A stretch of DNA of 64,000 nucleotides from Hermatobates lingyangjiaoensis (lineage: Eukaryota; Arthropoda; Insecta; Hemiptera; Hermatobatidae). The notes under the pieces were generated by a model, which was not told the origin of the DNA, searched no databases, and was given only the letters and a program-made list of their open reading frames with translations. Made by a program: the position numbers and the translations under genes. Location: the NCBI GenBank assembly GCA_026182355.1, contig JAPFBL010000168.1:137501-201500 (forward strand). The letters are read 5' to 3'. Positions 22,676 through 35,929 of this stretch are shown piece by piece. Position 1 is the stretch's first letter. Each line of letters opens with the position of its first letter.

Positions 22676-23809
22676 ATGTTGCTACGGTTAGTACAGAATG
22701 TACCAGTAAAATAATATAGTAAATATTAAATTCATTTCATTTTTGATATCATTAATTTATTATTTATTAATATAAATATATATAAAAAGTATTTAATCTA
22801 TTTGTATAATATTCTTTATTATACAAATATGTTGAATGTCAACATAACATAGTGAAAAATTCAATATGAGTTTAATGTATATTATCAGTTTTATTAGTAT
22901 TAGTAATTGTTATTGATCTTCAGATAATGTTAAAAAATTTTGCTTGTATTATTTATCCTTGAAAATGATCAGAGTTGATCGAAACGTCGGAAACAGTGTA
23001 AGTAATCTTAATAATAAATCATTCGGGGAATTCGTGTATATTTTACCTGGAAGATTGAAAAATTATATAAGAAAATTAGAAACGCTATGCAAAAAAACGG
23101 ACTAGACTAAAAATAATCAAGGCATTTAATGGAACATATTTAATATTATAAACAATTATATCACCCAACTTTTCTTAAATGAAATTCACTTTTTATTGAG
23201 TTCAAGTTAAACCAATTCAATTCAAATGACTGACTGACTGACAGGTCAAATATCAAAATACAAACCAACACTTCGAATGAATAGCAGACAAGCCAAGACA
23301 AGACATTGAAACAAATATTTCAATATCAATAAATATATACAAAAGAATAACAGTTATTGTATCAAAATGTCTGTCATCAGAAAAATAAATAATTGGAGAC
23401 CAAGCGCTCTGGTGCAAAAACATTTAGAAACCCTCTGGATGGGTTCGCATAATGTAAACAAATGATAACATGTATTTTGATAATTATATTCTATCTAGAA
23501 ATAACATTCGTGTTAAACTACAGTTTATTTGCTGAATAATAACAATGCCTTTAAAGATATATTCACAATGAGAAAAATAAATAGGTTTACGACGTGCCAC
23601 AGAACATTTCCTTTTTTTGTTCGCTCTGTTGTTCTGGTATAGACAGTGCCGCCTTTCATTCACCTACCTTTCTTTTAGTTCATTCTACCATTTGGCAGTA
23701 TTTTAAAGGTTAGTATACAATTAACACTTATATGTCTCTAATTGAAAAGTGAAGAATACATTAATCTTACATTAGAAATCGAGAAAACCATCATACTTTA
23801 TTAAAATGT

Positions 23810-23950
23810 TCTTGGAGTCATTGGAGCGCTTTCGGACGTTGCCCATCTTCAATCGTAACTTTGTGATTAAGATAGACTACATCTGAAAGCGCTCCAACGA
23901 CTCTAAGAACATCTTACGAGGTATGACGGTTTTCCCTGTTTCTAATATAA
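23810..23950. mobile_element. Penelope-like inverted dimer, family X
   Basis: A minus core at 23824-23852 (TTGAAGATGGGC, GAAAGCGCTCC) is mirrored by a plus fragment from 23880 (CTGAAAGCGCTCCAACG). The right flank matches 21.8 kb (ACATCTTACGAGGTATGAC), then GGTAATAACAATA, so both copies share an extended 3' region. Confidence 0.55.
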
Positions 23951-23999
23951 ATCATACTAACCTCAGTGGTAATAACAATATACATTAACCTTACTTTGA

Positions 24000-26270
24000 A
24001 AATGTTTTCTTTACTTATATGGCTCTAATAATAAAAATATTGTATGATTTGTTGTCGAGTATTAATTAATTTGATCACACTGTAATCAAATATATTCTTT
24101 GAACATTTCAACGACATTGAGATACAGACTGCTACAAGTAGCAATAAATATTTAGGACTGTACCTTGAGAAACGTCTCACTTGAACTTCTCCATTGTAAT
24201 GAAAAGAACAAGGACGAAACAAGTGCTACACACATCTTAACTTACTGGATTACATTTGAAATTAACAAGAAACAAATTCTTTATAAGACTGTGATGACGA
24301 TTAGTTGAAGTTTCGGGATAGAGCAAGGGAGAGGGACAAAGCGTTTTAATTTTCTAAAGAATACGATCTCTTTATTTGAAAGTTCTTTAAAAAAAAAAAA
24401 TGCTTTCTTGTCTCTTCTGAATACCAAATCAAACGATTTGTTCAGGTCTCAAACCTCCAATAGCTATAGCTTACCAAGCCACAATGTCCCATTATAAACC
24501 GTACGGGTCAGCTACGGTCTGACAGGTACCGTGCTTGCCTTTAGTACTGAAGATAGCTGGCTCATATTTTGGCTATGACCGTAGATTTTTTCATATGCCT
24601 GTCGAAAAGTAGTCAGCACGCCGTACTCCAGAAAGGACGTACAGATATTAATGCCAAACTTATATACGCCAATGATCCTAGATTTATAGTAAATTCCGGA
24701 TTTCCAATGTAAAATAAACTCCATAACTAAAATAGGCCACTTTTTCAAACATACTAAAAATGTAATTCAATAAATTTTGGTGTTATAGAAAAATAAAAAA
24801 AAATATAAAAATGAAAACTCGAACCACGAAGTAACCAGGGGAATTTCTGGGTCAAATTTTTGGTGACGCTGTTGAAGGTGAGCGTCAGAATGCTTGTGTC
24901 TATACTGAATTTATAACGTAAGTTTTAACTATTTCCTTCTTTCTCATATTTTCTTACACAACTGATAGTTAACACATTTAACAAATTTAAAATAGAAAGT
25001 TTTACTTCAATCATAGACTAAATTTTTTTCTTAATGAATAAATCAGTAGAATATTTTATCAACCTGACAATAGACACGAATTCATCAAAAGAAAAAAGTC
25101 AATCCTTAATTACTCATTGCAGATTGAATGTAACTTAAAAGAAGCCGCTTGGTGACTTAATTAAGTCAATTGAATTGTTAATACGGCTTAATGTAGGCAG
25201 GCAACTTGTTTTAGCTTACAAAGCTGAAGCAAATGTTTGAGGCAATTAATCATCAGGTCATGTTTTATTATTTATCTTAAGCATGAACTTTATAAAATGT
25301 CACATTACAAGTCACCAGTATGTGATATATATTACTATCCTTCACTGTCATCATTACATCATGCTTTATACTAAAACAATATTTTGTTTACTATTTTATG
25401 TCCTTCATAATAATCTGAAATAACAGCTGTACTCGGCTTTGCTTAGACAAACCGGTTTCTCCGAAAATTGATGCCGGCTAGTGATTCTTTTATAGTTCTT
25501 ATCATCTTGCCTGACAGCTCCCTCTATCTCTACCTTGTAAGATATATGAAGTTATCTTATTTGATATCGCACTTTTATTTTAACTGCTGGATCCATTTCT
25601 CTAACTTCAGTGTTTTATTTCTATATATACGTATTTTTTTTTATGATAGACTTAAAATGCAGCTTTAAAATAACATAACCTTTATGCAAAATCCGTTAAG
25701 CAATAAAATGGATTCATATTTTTTTATTAGATTGTTTGTTAATGTAACATGTCATTTTGATTAATGGCTGCTATGTTATGACAATGATGATTGGCAATTA
25801 TGAAATCATCACATGCCAGGCAGATTACTATAATTGCGTAAAGAATTACATATTATGGTCAATCATATAGCAATCAGAGTTTTTGTTTATGTATACTGTA
25901 TTTACTACATCTTCAGATAAGAATAAAGCTTCAAAGCACTTGAAGCTTTGCCCAACAATACAAGTTATTATTATATAATCACGTGGTTGCCAGGGCAACA
26001 AAAGGACACACAACCACATGAAGTTAGCAAGCTTAGAAAGTTGAGTTCATTCTGTGATGTTAAAAAAAAACAATAAATTTCATTAAAAACAGTCTGTTGA
26101 GAGGCCGATTGTTTTCAAAACTATGTGCGGATATGTGTAGTGAACATTTAGCTTTGTTGTATTACTTCAAAACGAAATACGTCACTTGGGGTAAACTGCT
26201 CAAAAAGAGTTTTTAAATTGCGACAAGAAATTAAAATTGTTTAAATTGTGATCATTTTAGCATTACCTGT
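24000..26270. other. No recognised feature
   Basis: AT-rich sequence with short motif-less frames (24025-24222, 24512-24748, 25468-25668). A small inverted repeat, AAGCTTCAAAG/CTTGAAGCTTT, lies near 25927-25952. Confidence 0.5.
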
Positions 26271-26273
26271 TTT

Positions 26274-26307
26274 CTGAGGAAGACATTAATATATGTCGAA
26301 AGGTTGG
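26274..26307 (+). ncRNA. Degraded hammerhead-like motif
   Basis: CUGAGGA, stem II GACA/UGUC, then GAA-AGGUUG, which has lost the palindrome. No other PLE sequence was recognised around it. Confidence 0.35.
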
Positions 26308-26808
26308 TTTTTAAAAAAATCTTCTAAAAAAAAATCTTCTAAAAATTCTAAAAAAAATCTTAAAACTTATGAATAGTGGGTCAAGAAAAGAACAAACATG
26401 ATGCTTATAAATAATATTTAGTAGAATCCTCTAGCTATAAACTTTAATTGTTAGCTACATGTCTGTAAACTATACTATTATAAAAGAAGCCATGTCAGTC
26501 TGTCCCTTTGCCGTAATCAGAATGTTATTAATTTTTTTTATTATTGCTAATTTTAGTTTTAGTTTTTTTGACAAAATTCTTTAGAAAAATTTTTTTAAAA
26601 ACATAAAATGTACTATACCGCCTGTTTTATTAATGTAATTTAAAAAAAATACCTCATTTCATCTCTCTAATACTCATCCATTTAGGTATATTTTTATTTC
26701 AATCCGTAATACCTGTATCTTCCTCACAACCAGTCAGGTTAAATCATAAGTCAACATTTTTACAGTTTATTGAAAAAAATATTTCCGGTTGTTTTAAATC
26801 CGAGGATT

Positions 26809-26813
<5 letters not shown>

Positions 26814-26862
<49 letters not shown>

Positions 26863-27080
26863 ATATAATTATCGACCGTGGAATAGAAACAAAACTATAA
26901 TTTGTCGGGACTCGGTCAGTTCTTCAGGTTCAAATTAAACCTGCTTTAGCCCTCTAACCAGAGAGTTCTTCAGTTTACTGTCATCCTTCAGTCAATTTAC
27001 TTCTTTTCCTGAGGACGACCGCCATAACAGTGGAAATATTGAAAAGTTGTCACAGTTTATTTTAAGTGTAATCAGTCCTT
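26814..27080. mobile_element. (TA)n with F3 and F8 Penelope-like fragments
   Basis: (TA)n at 26814-26860 is followed by an F3 end (TATCGACCGTGGAATAG, GGGACTCGGTCAG). This is fused at about 26940 to an F8 untranslated region and core (27009-27040) ending CACAGTTTATTTTAAGT. The fusion of two families without a mirror arm is unusual here. Confidence 0.55.
27009..27040 (+). ncRNA. Hammerhead-like motif (F8)
   Basis: CUGAGGA, a partly disrupted stem II, then GAA-AUAU-U with AUAU palindromic. The 17532-17563 copy restores stem II as ACC/GGU. Confidence 0.5.
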
Positions 27081-27992
27081 CTAGAGAGCATTTCGTTTAT
27101 CATATAAAAGCCTCTGTGCGTTCTTTTGTGGGACTGCTACTGCAACCTAACCTAACCTAGCAACAACAATCAATATATATGCATAAATTCAAAAATTTAT
27201 TATATCTGTCGGTGAAAGCGTGGGTGTTGAACTAGTTTTTATAATCTGCATTACATGTGAAAGAACCATCAATATGATCATTATAACCTGATGTTGCCCT
27301 TGCAATATAATTTGTTGTTATATAACATTAGCTGCATACAAATTCAAAATTAATATTAATTTTGATTTATTATATTAATAATATATATATTATTATATTA
27401 ATAATAATATATTATATATAATATTATATTTTGACATTATATATTAACTTCAACATATAATCTGTATATATAGCTAAGAGAGCAGGGCTCTATTTATAAT
27501 GTAATGTCAAGTGAGAATTCAATTGCACTTGAAATAATGGCGAACATTGGTGCAGGCAAGTGGTTGGGTAATTGGACGGGTTAGGCGGAATGCACGTTAT
27601 GCTCCGGGAGCTTATCACAGGCTCTCTCAAAACAAATATGAATAATGCATACTACTCAACACTCACAAACCCCCATCAGTCTTCCACCAATCAACTATAT
27701 CTACCGCAATCCTCACTCCTCTTCTGATTTACTGCCCATTTATTACAATTTTTTTCTTTTTTTTTTTTGGTCACTTCTCAGCGGATTTTTCAAAAAAAAA
27801 AATTCCACTTCCCTTATCCTGAATAATATTCAAAAAAAAAAAAAAAAGTAAATACTAGTTATAAATTCAACACATAAAGAAAATTATAAACCGTTAATTT
27901 CATAAAAAAAAAGATTTGAAGTTTCTATTATAAAGTGTATCAGTCGGAATATGCATCCTTGTTGAAACTATACAATGACTCACAATAGGCAT

Positions 27993-28205
27993 GGGCAACC
28001 TGCGGCCCACGAGCCACATACGGCTCAAGATGTGTTTTTATGCGACCTTTGGAGATTATCGAGAATTCTATCTTAATACTAGACTACCCGTGACCCGTTG
28101 GGCAACCTGCGGCCCACGGGTCACATACGACTCAAGATGTGTTTTTATGCGACCCTTGGAGATTATTGAGAATTCTATCTTAATACTAGATTACCCATGA
28201 CCTGT
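27993..28205 (+). repeat. Two 107-bp tandem units resembling hAT ends
   Basis: GGGCAACCTGCGGCCCACG starts at 27993 and again at 28100, each followed by CTCAAGATGTGTTTTTATGCGACC. The start resembles hAT terminal sequence (GGGCAACCTGCGGCCC). The unit ends in ACTAGAYTACCCRTGACC, related to a phrase near 42168-42190. Confidence 0.5.
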
Positions 28206-29320
28206 TGGGTCATCCAACACCTTCCTTCTTAATGCAATCGTATTCACGTAAATGCAGATAAACTATAAATTAACATATTTCTATGAAAGAGGATAATAAA
28301 CATATTTTTAAGACAGTTCCCTTCTATTTCCATCATTTTTTGTATAATTTGAATTTTCTAAAGGACTTTAATGTTTCTTTTTGTTTGACCCACTGAGATC
28401 AACATGTAATTGGCCATGTTGAACTGCTGGTTTACATAAATGAACTAAAATTTTCAATAAAATCCTTCCTCGAGACATATGAATAATTATGACAAACGCT
28501 AACTGAATTGGAAATAAAATCCTTGAAAAAGGAATGTTGTTTTCGTCAGAAAAAGCAATTTTCAGTCTTGAAATTAAAAATATTTCTTATATTCTTCTTG
28601 AAATCATGATATGATAATTTTATAATCAATGACATTATCATAAGGCTTCTCAGTTATTAGTCTTGTTCCATTACACAAGCGCAGTGAATCAGTATTTCTC
28701 ACACATTCACATGTCAGGAGCTCCTTTTTTGAATTCTAGCTATTTTTGGGGCAATCCAAACAACTCTAGTGAGTCAAGAAATTTTTGAGGGTAATGTGTG
28801 GGTTCTGTTCGAGTTATATGGCAGATATTGTTTAATTTCTTCTGGAAAGTACTTAATGAACCTACTACAAAAAAAGGATTTTTTGTGAACAAAATTTGTG
28901 TGTTGGCGAATGAAAAGTAAATGTATTCAATATACTAGTCATCGTTATGTGCACGAATAAATATTTAAGTCAAAAGAAGAATATGAAGGCATTATGACAA
29001 TGTGTTTTTTTTTATTATAGATATAATTGTGAGCTATTAATATTTTACCTATATTAATTTGATTATTTCTAAACCTTTTATTAACTATAATAAATATCAT
29101 TTTTTGATATATTGAATAATTATTTCACATTCTCGTCGATAATTCATTCAATTTCTTCTTTTTAAATTTATTATAATTAAGTCATTATATTTCATGTCGA
29201 AGAACTAATATTATTTAATCTATAGATGTTCAAAATCACTTTGTGATAATAAAATTATCATTAGTTGAGTTATACAAACATCACGTCATTTATATCAGGT
29301 TTGGGAAGCTATTAGTAAAA
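28206..29320. other. No recognised feature
   Basis: AT-rich sequence without motif-bearing frames or element ends. Confidence 0.5.
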
Positions 29321-29322
29321 AT

Positions 29323-29394
29323 GTCTCATTGGCGTAGAGCGTAGCGCACTGGACCTCTAATTCAAAGGTCGTAGGTTCGATTCCCACTGAAAAC
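29323..29394 (+). pseudogene. tRNA-Arg(UCU)-like pseudogene or SINE head
   Basis: 72 nt align with the layout of eukaryotic tRNA-Arg(UCU): D arm GCGT/GCGC, anticodon arm CTGGA-CCTCTAA-TTCAA and T arm GTAGG-TTCGATT-CCCAC. Position 33 is C instead of U, and only about three of seven acceptor pairs form. It is therefore probably a tRNA pseudogene or the head of a SINE rather than a working gene. Confidence 0.55.
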
Positions 29395-30110
29395 TAATAT
29401 TTTATTAAGTTTTGAGTGTGTGCAAACATATAAACAAGAACATCACAGTTTTATAATTATATAGAATAATATCTTTGAATCTAGCTCAAGTGGAAACTAT
29501 ACTTCATTCACCAATACAAGATTGCTCCATATGTAGGGAAGAATCTTTTTATACTGTATTACAAGTTTAACTGTGGTCTATAGTTATTTGATAGATGTAC
29601 TCCAGTTCAAAGCCTACGAATAAAACATACATATTTTCAAAATTTCTGAAAATGTAAAAAAGTTAAATGAGAAACTACTCAGCTCCTGCTTTCAAAATTC
29701 CTCTTCCTCAATCAAAAGTCATCTTCAGGAAGGTTATTAGTTCTTGAAAATCAGTTTAGCCACAAAAATCTCACTGAGAAAATATAATTTCTTTTACCCA
29801 ACAAAGTTAAAAGTCTGTCAGAAAATTTGGGAATAAATAGGAATTAATTTTCATTTCCTGACTCCTTTTCTATAAAACATAAAAATATAACTCCGAGAGT
29901 AATATTTCTTGCATAATTGTATTATCGTGGAGCCATCACTCACTGCGTAATCGTAAAATGTGGCTCCACAGTTGATGGATCCCTCATGCTTGAATTAATA
30001 ATTTTCAACCGATAATTCCTAGTGATGTGTTAAAACCTTGCATATTTCAAGATTGAGACCTAAAAATGTAGACCCTCGTGAGGGGTCGGCCATTCAATTA
30101 TATATATATA

Positions 30111-30250
30111 TATATATAAAGATTTCACATAAACACGTGAAACAACAATCAATGATCAAACCACAATAAGAAATGGGAAAACAAGACTAAGATCTTTCAA
30201 CCGTAACAAGCGGTCTTCGTCAGAGTCAAAAACCCAACTGTGGTTTGATT
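30111..30250 (-). mobile_element. Penelope-like F2 copy with short inverted arm
   Basis: The complete F2 end (AAAGATTTCACATAAACACG) lies at the left beside (TA)n. The core is at 30187-30223. At AAACCCAAC the sequence switches to an inverted 11-bp arm (TGTGGTTTGAT) and then TA repeats. This is the shortest mirror arm among the F2 copies. Confidence 0.75.
30187..30223 (-). ncRNA. Hammerhead-like motif (F2)
   Basis: Consensus F2 core with box CUGACGA, stem II ACCG/CGGU, GAA-AGAUCU-U and stem I GACU/AGUC. Confidence 0.65.
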
Positions 30251-30299
30251 ATATATATATATCACGTAATTACTAATTTCTGTAAACTGTGCATGTTTG

Positions 30300-31899
30300 T
30301 ACGTCACTTTCTGCACATCAGTGTTGCCTGCTAAATATAAATAACACCAAAAAAGAGAAACAAAAATACACTAAAAAATCTAATTCCTGTTTTTAGTCAT
30401 GTTTAGCTTTGTAAATTATACTTTTCGGTTAAAATGTGGCCAAGATGCAGATATAATTAAATTTAATCCCTCTTTCACACAGAAATACCAACCTAAATAT
30501 AAAAGCAATCTAAAGTATATAAACTTTTATCACTTTGCTTATATCCGTCATCTGAGAAGGCGTCTTAATTGCAACAGTGATGCAACTTAGAGATAAAAAA
30601 ACTTCTTACATAATAATTTTTTTTACTAATTAGAGCTAAAAAAGACAATAAATTAAATAACAAAATTTTATCTTACAAATTGAAAATTTATTTGTTAAGA
30701 AAATGAACGGTAACCTACTTTTGTAAATGAGAATAACAAATTATCTAATCTAGTAGTGTTATTATCAACTTTGTGAAAGAAAAAACACAAAACGAATAAG
30801 TAATTTTACTTTATGTGGCAAAGATTTACACTTCCAGAAATCCAATAAATTAATTCTTTAAATATTTGTAAACGTAGGCAAAACAAAACGCTTAACATAA
30901 TTTTGTGATAAACAATTGAATCAAAAAGTATAAATAGTTATTATTTTTATAGTTGTAAATCTTCAATATATTTCTGAACTTTTTTTGTAGGTTCCGATTG
31001 TTTTTCAGGGTTCAGTTGTGTTATGCATTACTCCTTTATATTGTGGCAGGTATATAATCATTAAAGCTTATAGATTGATACTAATATTACAGATATCGTG
31101 TATTTAATATCTGTCTTTTCTAAGCAAACATTTTTTTTTTCTAATAATAATTTACGGTACGTTTAATTTTATAGTAGTTTAGTAGCCATAAAACAAAATC
31201 AATAATAGAAAAGAAATCAACATATGTTCTGAACTTCACCAGCTCTCTGCAAGCAACTAGTAAAAATTGCACTTAGGTAAGGTAAGGTCTCCCTTTCATT
31301 TTTCTCCTGAAGATGGTTTTACTTATAATTAGAAATATTAAATGTGTATGTTTACAATGATGTTACTTTTCTTTGTATTTGAACTTATATACTTATAAGC
31401 AAAACAAGAAATGTTACATGAGGTTAACACACTGAATTATACAGTAAGAACAATAAAAGAAACTTGTATAACACAAGTCTATATTTTGATTTTCAGCCGT
31501 TGTCATGAGCAGTAGAACAGTTGTACGCAGCTGTCAGCAGAAGACCGAGTGGATGGATGCAAGTCCATCAGTCCATTAGAGCATTCATTGCTCCTGCTAA
31601 GTTAGAAGCAGAAAAAAAGAATAACAAGAGAAGGAATGCGTAAGAAACGAAGTTAATCATTAAAGAAAATTTATAAAAAATAAACGAAAATTTTTTAAAC
31701 AAAATTGCTAATGATTGAGTCTAGGAGATAATCTAGCACCAAGGGGTCAAATATATGACTATTTAGAATCTGAGTCTGTTGAAGATCTGTGGAAGGGTCT
31801 AAACTTATAAAAACTTATAAACTTAAAAATATATAGACGTATAGAATGTATTGATACTGACAATTAAAATTAGAACTAGAAAACACAAAAAAGACTAAC
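30300..31899. other. AT-rich stretch, one decayed ribozyme fragment
   Basis: No gene is supported. CTCCTGAAGATGGTTTTAC and AATTAGAAAT (31307-31332) resemble a degraded F6 core. Confidence 0.45.
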
Positions 31900-32720
31900 C
31901 CTCACGGTGGGGTAGTAATGGAGTTATTAAGCGCCTCTAATAGCCTTTAACACTCAACTCCGATTTACTGCCTTCTCAAGGCTACCCTGTTAACCTGTTA
32001 TATGCAGGGACAAACAAAAGAGGAGGAGAAGGTGATCAGGAGCTGGGCCTGACCACCTTCGTTTTACATCTTTCCTAATCCCCAAATCCCCTCCTTTTAT
32101 CTCAGACCAAATCTAAGGTGTTATGCGATCCGTGCCGAAGGATGGATGGTACAGGGGTTACTGTATTATGGACGGAGCCTCAAGGGTACCAGGCAACCCC
32201 CTTGAGTAAATGGCTTACTCCGGTATGCGGTGCTCTGCCGGAAAGGACAAAATACCACCGATAGAGATACAGGGATTTCCCCCTGTATGATACTAACGAG
32301 AAGTCCGGAGACCATCCTCCGGAAGCGCAGAGGGTCCAAAGCTCTAACTAGTGGGAGCCAACCTCCCACCTAACCAGTGCACCTAAGGACCCGAAGAAGG
32401 CCATCCCGAAGAAGGAGAAAGGAAGTTACTTTCTTCCGAAATGTAGAAAGCCTACATAATAATGGACATTATCAATGTTGGTTTGTGCAGATTGTGCAAA
32501 AAAGAGGAGAAACACTGTTGAATCTGCTGACTGATTGTAAGGTAACTTTGCTGCACAGAGGTAGATGCTTCGGGACACTCAACAAAACCATAGAAAAACT
32601 TTTACCGCTGGAACCAGCAAAAGTGCTGAGCTTCAGGGAGGTGTTGAAGCTAACTGCTGGGGTACTTTAGTACAGAAGAGGGATTGTACAGAAGTGCAAT
32701 AGTTTTTTCTTAAGACGCAG
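31900..32720. other. GC-rich, CpG-containing unclassified repeat remnant
   Basis: This island stands out by base composition. It contains hairpin-like phrases such as CTCCGGTATGCGG, GGGATTTCCCCCTG and TGGGAGCC-AACCTCCCA. A 97-codon plus frame (32377-32670) and a 67-codon minus frame (32166-32369) have no motif I recognise. It looks like the 5' region of a retrotransposon, but I cannot name the family. Confidence 0.4.
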
Positions 32721-32868
32721 TGCTATAGTCATCCTCAAATAAAATAAAAACCCCCCTCACAGTTCTCGATCATTTCGGCCGATTAGTCTTGCCGACTTCA
32801 GGGAAGGAGGAAAAGAAAAAGAAGAAGGAACACAGGAGTGGAGATGTTAATGTGTCCACCGACCGATA

Positions 32869-32879
32869 CACGCACACAC

Positions 32880-32912
<33 letters not shown>
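32869..32912. repeat. (CA)n microsatellite
   Basis: An imperfect CA run with two CG interruptions. Confidence 0.9.
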
Positions 32913-32916
<4 letters not shown>

Positions 32917-32999
32917 GCAGCTACCGAACCATCGTGGACCAGTTAAAGCTATGAGCAAATTAAATAATAAAAGTGATATTTAAGTGAAGGAGGAGAGAA

Positions 33000-34289
33000 A
33001 AGAAAGACCTGAAAGAAAGAATATAATCATAAATTAACAATTAAAAAATAAGGTTAAGTGAAAACATAGAAGAAAAATCAAGTAAAAACTAAACTCTAGA
33101 GTTTAGTTTATAAAAATGTAAAAAAAAAATATCATTTTTAGAGAAAGTTAAAAAATGAGTTAAAAAAGAAAGCATAATGAAACAGAAAATAGTTAACATA
33201 ATAAAATAGCAAATGAAATAAAAAAAATAAATCATAAAAAAAATATAGTGTGTTATTAGATATTAGAAATAATAAAGACTAATTTAATGGCCTAATCCCT
33301 CCCAAAGTATGCCCAATTAGTAAACAAATTATCATAAAAATTGTAATTAAACTAATTGAAAACAATTAAATATTTATTGACGTAATTAGTTTTTAATAAT
33401 GATTTGCTTTTTATTTTAAAGAAATCATTTAAACACTAAAATATCAGTTTCAATAAATTGATATTATTCTTTTCCGCCTAAATTGAACCTAATACAAGAC
33501 TAATTGGAATTGAATCCTTGGATGTTTCTCTGGCTTGCAATGTAATTGGACTTGGCGACTGCGTATGAAAGAAATTAACAAAATACTATATTCAAAAAGG
33601 TAGAATCTTGTTAAAATAAATTAGATAAATTTAATATTCTCTTTCAAATTCTGTCAAAATGTTTCCTTATAATTACAGCCTTTAGAGTTCCTTTTTTTTT
33701 TTTTTTAAATATACATTATATGAGCTTGTTATAAAAGAATATTCAAACAACAAACACTTCTAATTAAAAATGTGTTTTTTATTATTGCGACTATAGCCAA
33801 ATAATGAATAATGTAATCTACTTGAATAAAAAATAAAGGTAATTTAATTACAGCATATGAACATACATTATACTAAATACAATGAACAATGTTTAGGGAT
33901 TTTAGAAGGACATATACAGTAGAAACACATTGTTGAGCAATACGCAATACACATTTTTACTCGAAATTAATCCATTCATTATTTATAATTAAGTATATAT
34001 TTTAACTTTTTCTAGAATACGTAATTGCTTTAAGGCATTAATCAAATAAATTAAATGTTGTACATCTAAATTAAAATTACATCTTTTCATAATTCGCAAT
34101 AAAATTTCAGCAATATGTAACGGTTGACAAAAGAAGTGTGTAAATGAATATGAGAACAATACTAGAGAAAAAAAAAATAATTTTAAGAAACATGTGGCAG
34201 AGTTTATTTTATGTTTGAAGAAATTGAAAGATTACTTTGATAGAAGTTGATAATTTTGTGAAAACATCATGAAAAAGGAACTTAAAGTT
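33000..34289. other. Very AT-rich stretch with no recognised feature
   Basis: A-rich on the plus strand to about 33300, then mixed AT. No motif-bearing frame. Confidence 0.5.
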
Positions 34290-34500
34290 CTTTGGGAGAA
34301 CTATACCTTGAACCTTTTTCATTGGGTAAAGTCGATCAGTTGGCAGGTAGATCTGAAAACTTGAACTACTTATGCAAAGCCTGGTATCTTCGGGGTGACA
34401 GCCAAATAACAAACAGTTTTTGTCAGAATCAAATTTCAACTTTGGTTTGGACGTTGATTTTTATTGCACGTGTTTTTTGTGAAATATGATTATATATAAC
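34290..34500. mobile_element. Decayed Penelope-like F2 inverted dimer
   Basis: GGTTTGGACGTTGATTTTTATTGCACGTGTTTTTTGTGAAAT (34442-34484, interrupted by substitutions) parallels the F2 end. Upstream phrases resemble a badly decayed core. It is the most diverged F2 copy. Confidence 0.4.
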
Positions 34501-34859
34501 AAGATTTCAGAACTTGAAATGAAAAGTGATCCAAGAATCCCTTTGGATACTAAGGGGTTACGAAACTGATGACTTACTATGTGTCGCCATCTCACATTGT
34601 GAAAACTGCTAATTAATTTGTTCACTTTTTACTAAGGTACTTTAAAGTCTGTAGCAAAGAGCATCAGAATACTCCTAAATTCTCATTTTCATTAATTAAA
34701 GGCACTATAATGGTATAGAGATAACCTTGATTTTCAATATATTTTTCCCACCATCTATAATAAAAACAATTAATTAGTTCTTTATTCTATAGAATATAAT
34801 TTAAATTTGAATTAGATGAAACAAAAGGTTTAAAGTAAATATTGTGAAAAGGAAAAGTA

Positions 34860-35100
34860 AGATAAGATTGGTGTCGGAGGTAAATCGGATAATTTTAAAG
34901 TGGGGGACTGCTAATCCTAAAGTGAGCGGAGACAGGCCCAAAGCCGACCAAAACGCCGTGACTTAGGCTCCCGTTTTGGCGTTTCATCAGCGCCCACCAT
35001 CGCCTAAACCCCCTCTTAAATATTTTGCCAGCTTTTCAGTAATCTAATTCCAACTCAGACTTTCTTTATTCTCTTTCAAAAATCTCTCAGTCCTCTTTTA
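34860..35100. other. GC-richer patch with an 8-bp hairpin
   Basis: CCAAAACG and CGTTTTGG (about 34948-34980) form a hairpin with a 14-nt loop. No coding motif was found. Confidence 0.35.
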
Positions 35101-35562
35101 TAAATCACTTTTGCAAATCAACTCGTATACAATCTTCCTTTCGCTACTTTTTTATATATATATATATATAATTTTTTTTTTCCAGCTTCTGGAATTATTT
35201 TTACAAGATTTTTTTTTCTTATACCTTCTCAAATACCATTTATTTTTATTAACAAATTGTAAATAATATTTTTCAAGCCTAGAAAATTATAAGCTGAAAA
35301 TAAATCAATGTTTGATTTATTTCCCAATAGTTGTGTATAAAAATTTGGAAAAGTATAAAACACTGTCTTAGGGACAGAATTATAATTATTAACATCATCA
35401 CATCATATAGTAAAAAAATTGTGTAAATATTTCGTAAAACAAAATTGTAAAATGTAATTTTCATAAAATAACAAAATGTTTGTATTACTTTAATTGGAAG
35501 ATACTGGTAAAATAAATTCCCTCATGGCATGGCATGGCATGACTCGTGAGAGAAACACAGAC

Positions 35563-35574
35563 ACACATACACTT

Positions 35575-35646
<72 letters not shown>

Positions 35647-35652
35647 ACACAA
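35563..35652. repeat. (CA)n microsatellite
   Basis: A near-perfect CA run preceded by a GGCAT triplication (35526-35540). Confidence 0.95.
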
Positions 35653-35929
35653 ACACACAGTACTCAGGTGTGTGCTTTCTAGGAAGTTTGACTGATGATT
35701 CTTGTCAATATACCTTTAGATAAGGAGGTTGCAACCTCTTTAAATTGTTTGCACTGTTTCAAATTCAGTATGACTGGTTCAGCACACTGTGAAAACTGCT
35801 TCTCTTGTGAGTTCAGGGGCCCTTCCCCTGAAACAGTTTTCCTTTTGTGGGGAGGTAGATCCCCTGATTTTCAAGTGTTTATCCATCATCGTCCTCACCG
35901 CGAGAATGGATATCGCAAGATTGTCGTTT

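Noticed and set aside
34940..35000. Possible hammerhead on the minus strand (CTGATGAAACGCC)
   Set aside because: A stem II-like pairing exists, but the required GAAA is missing.
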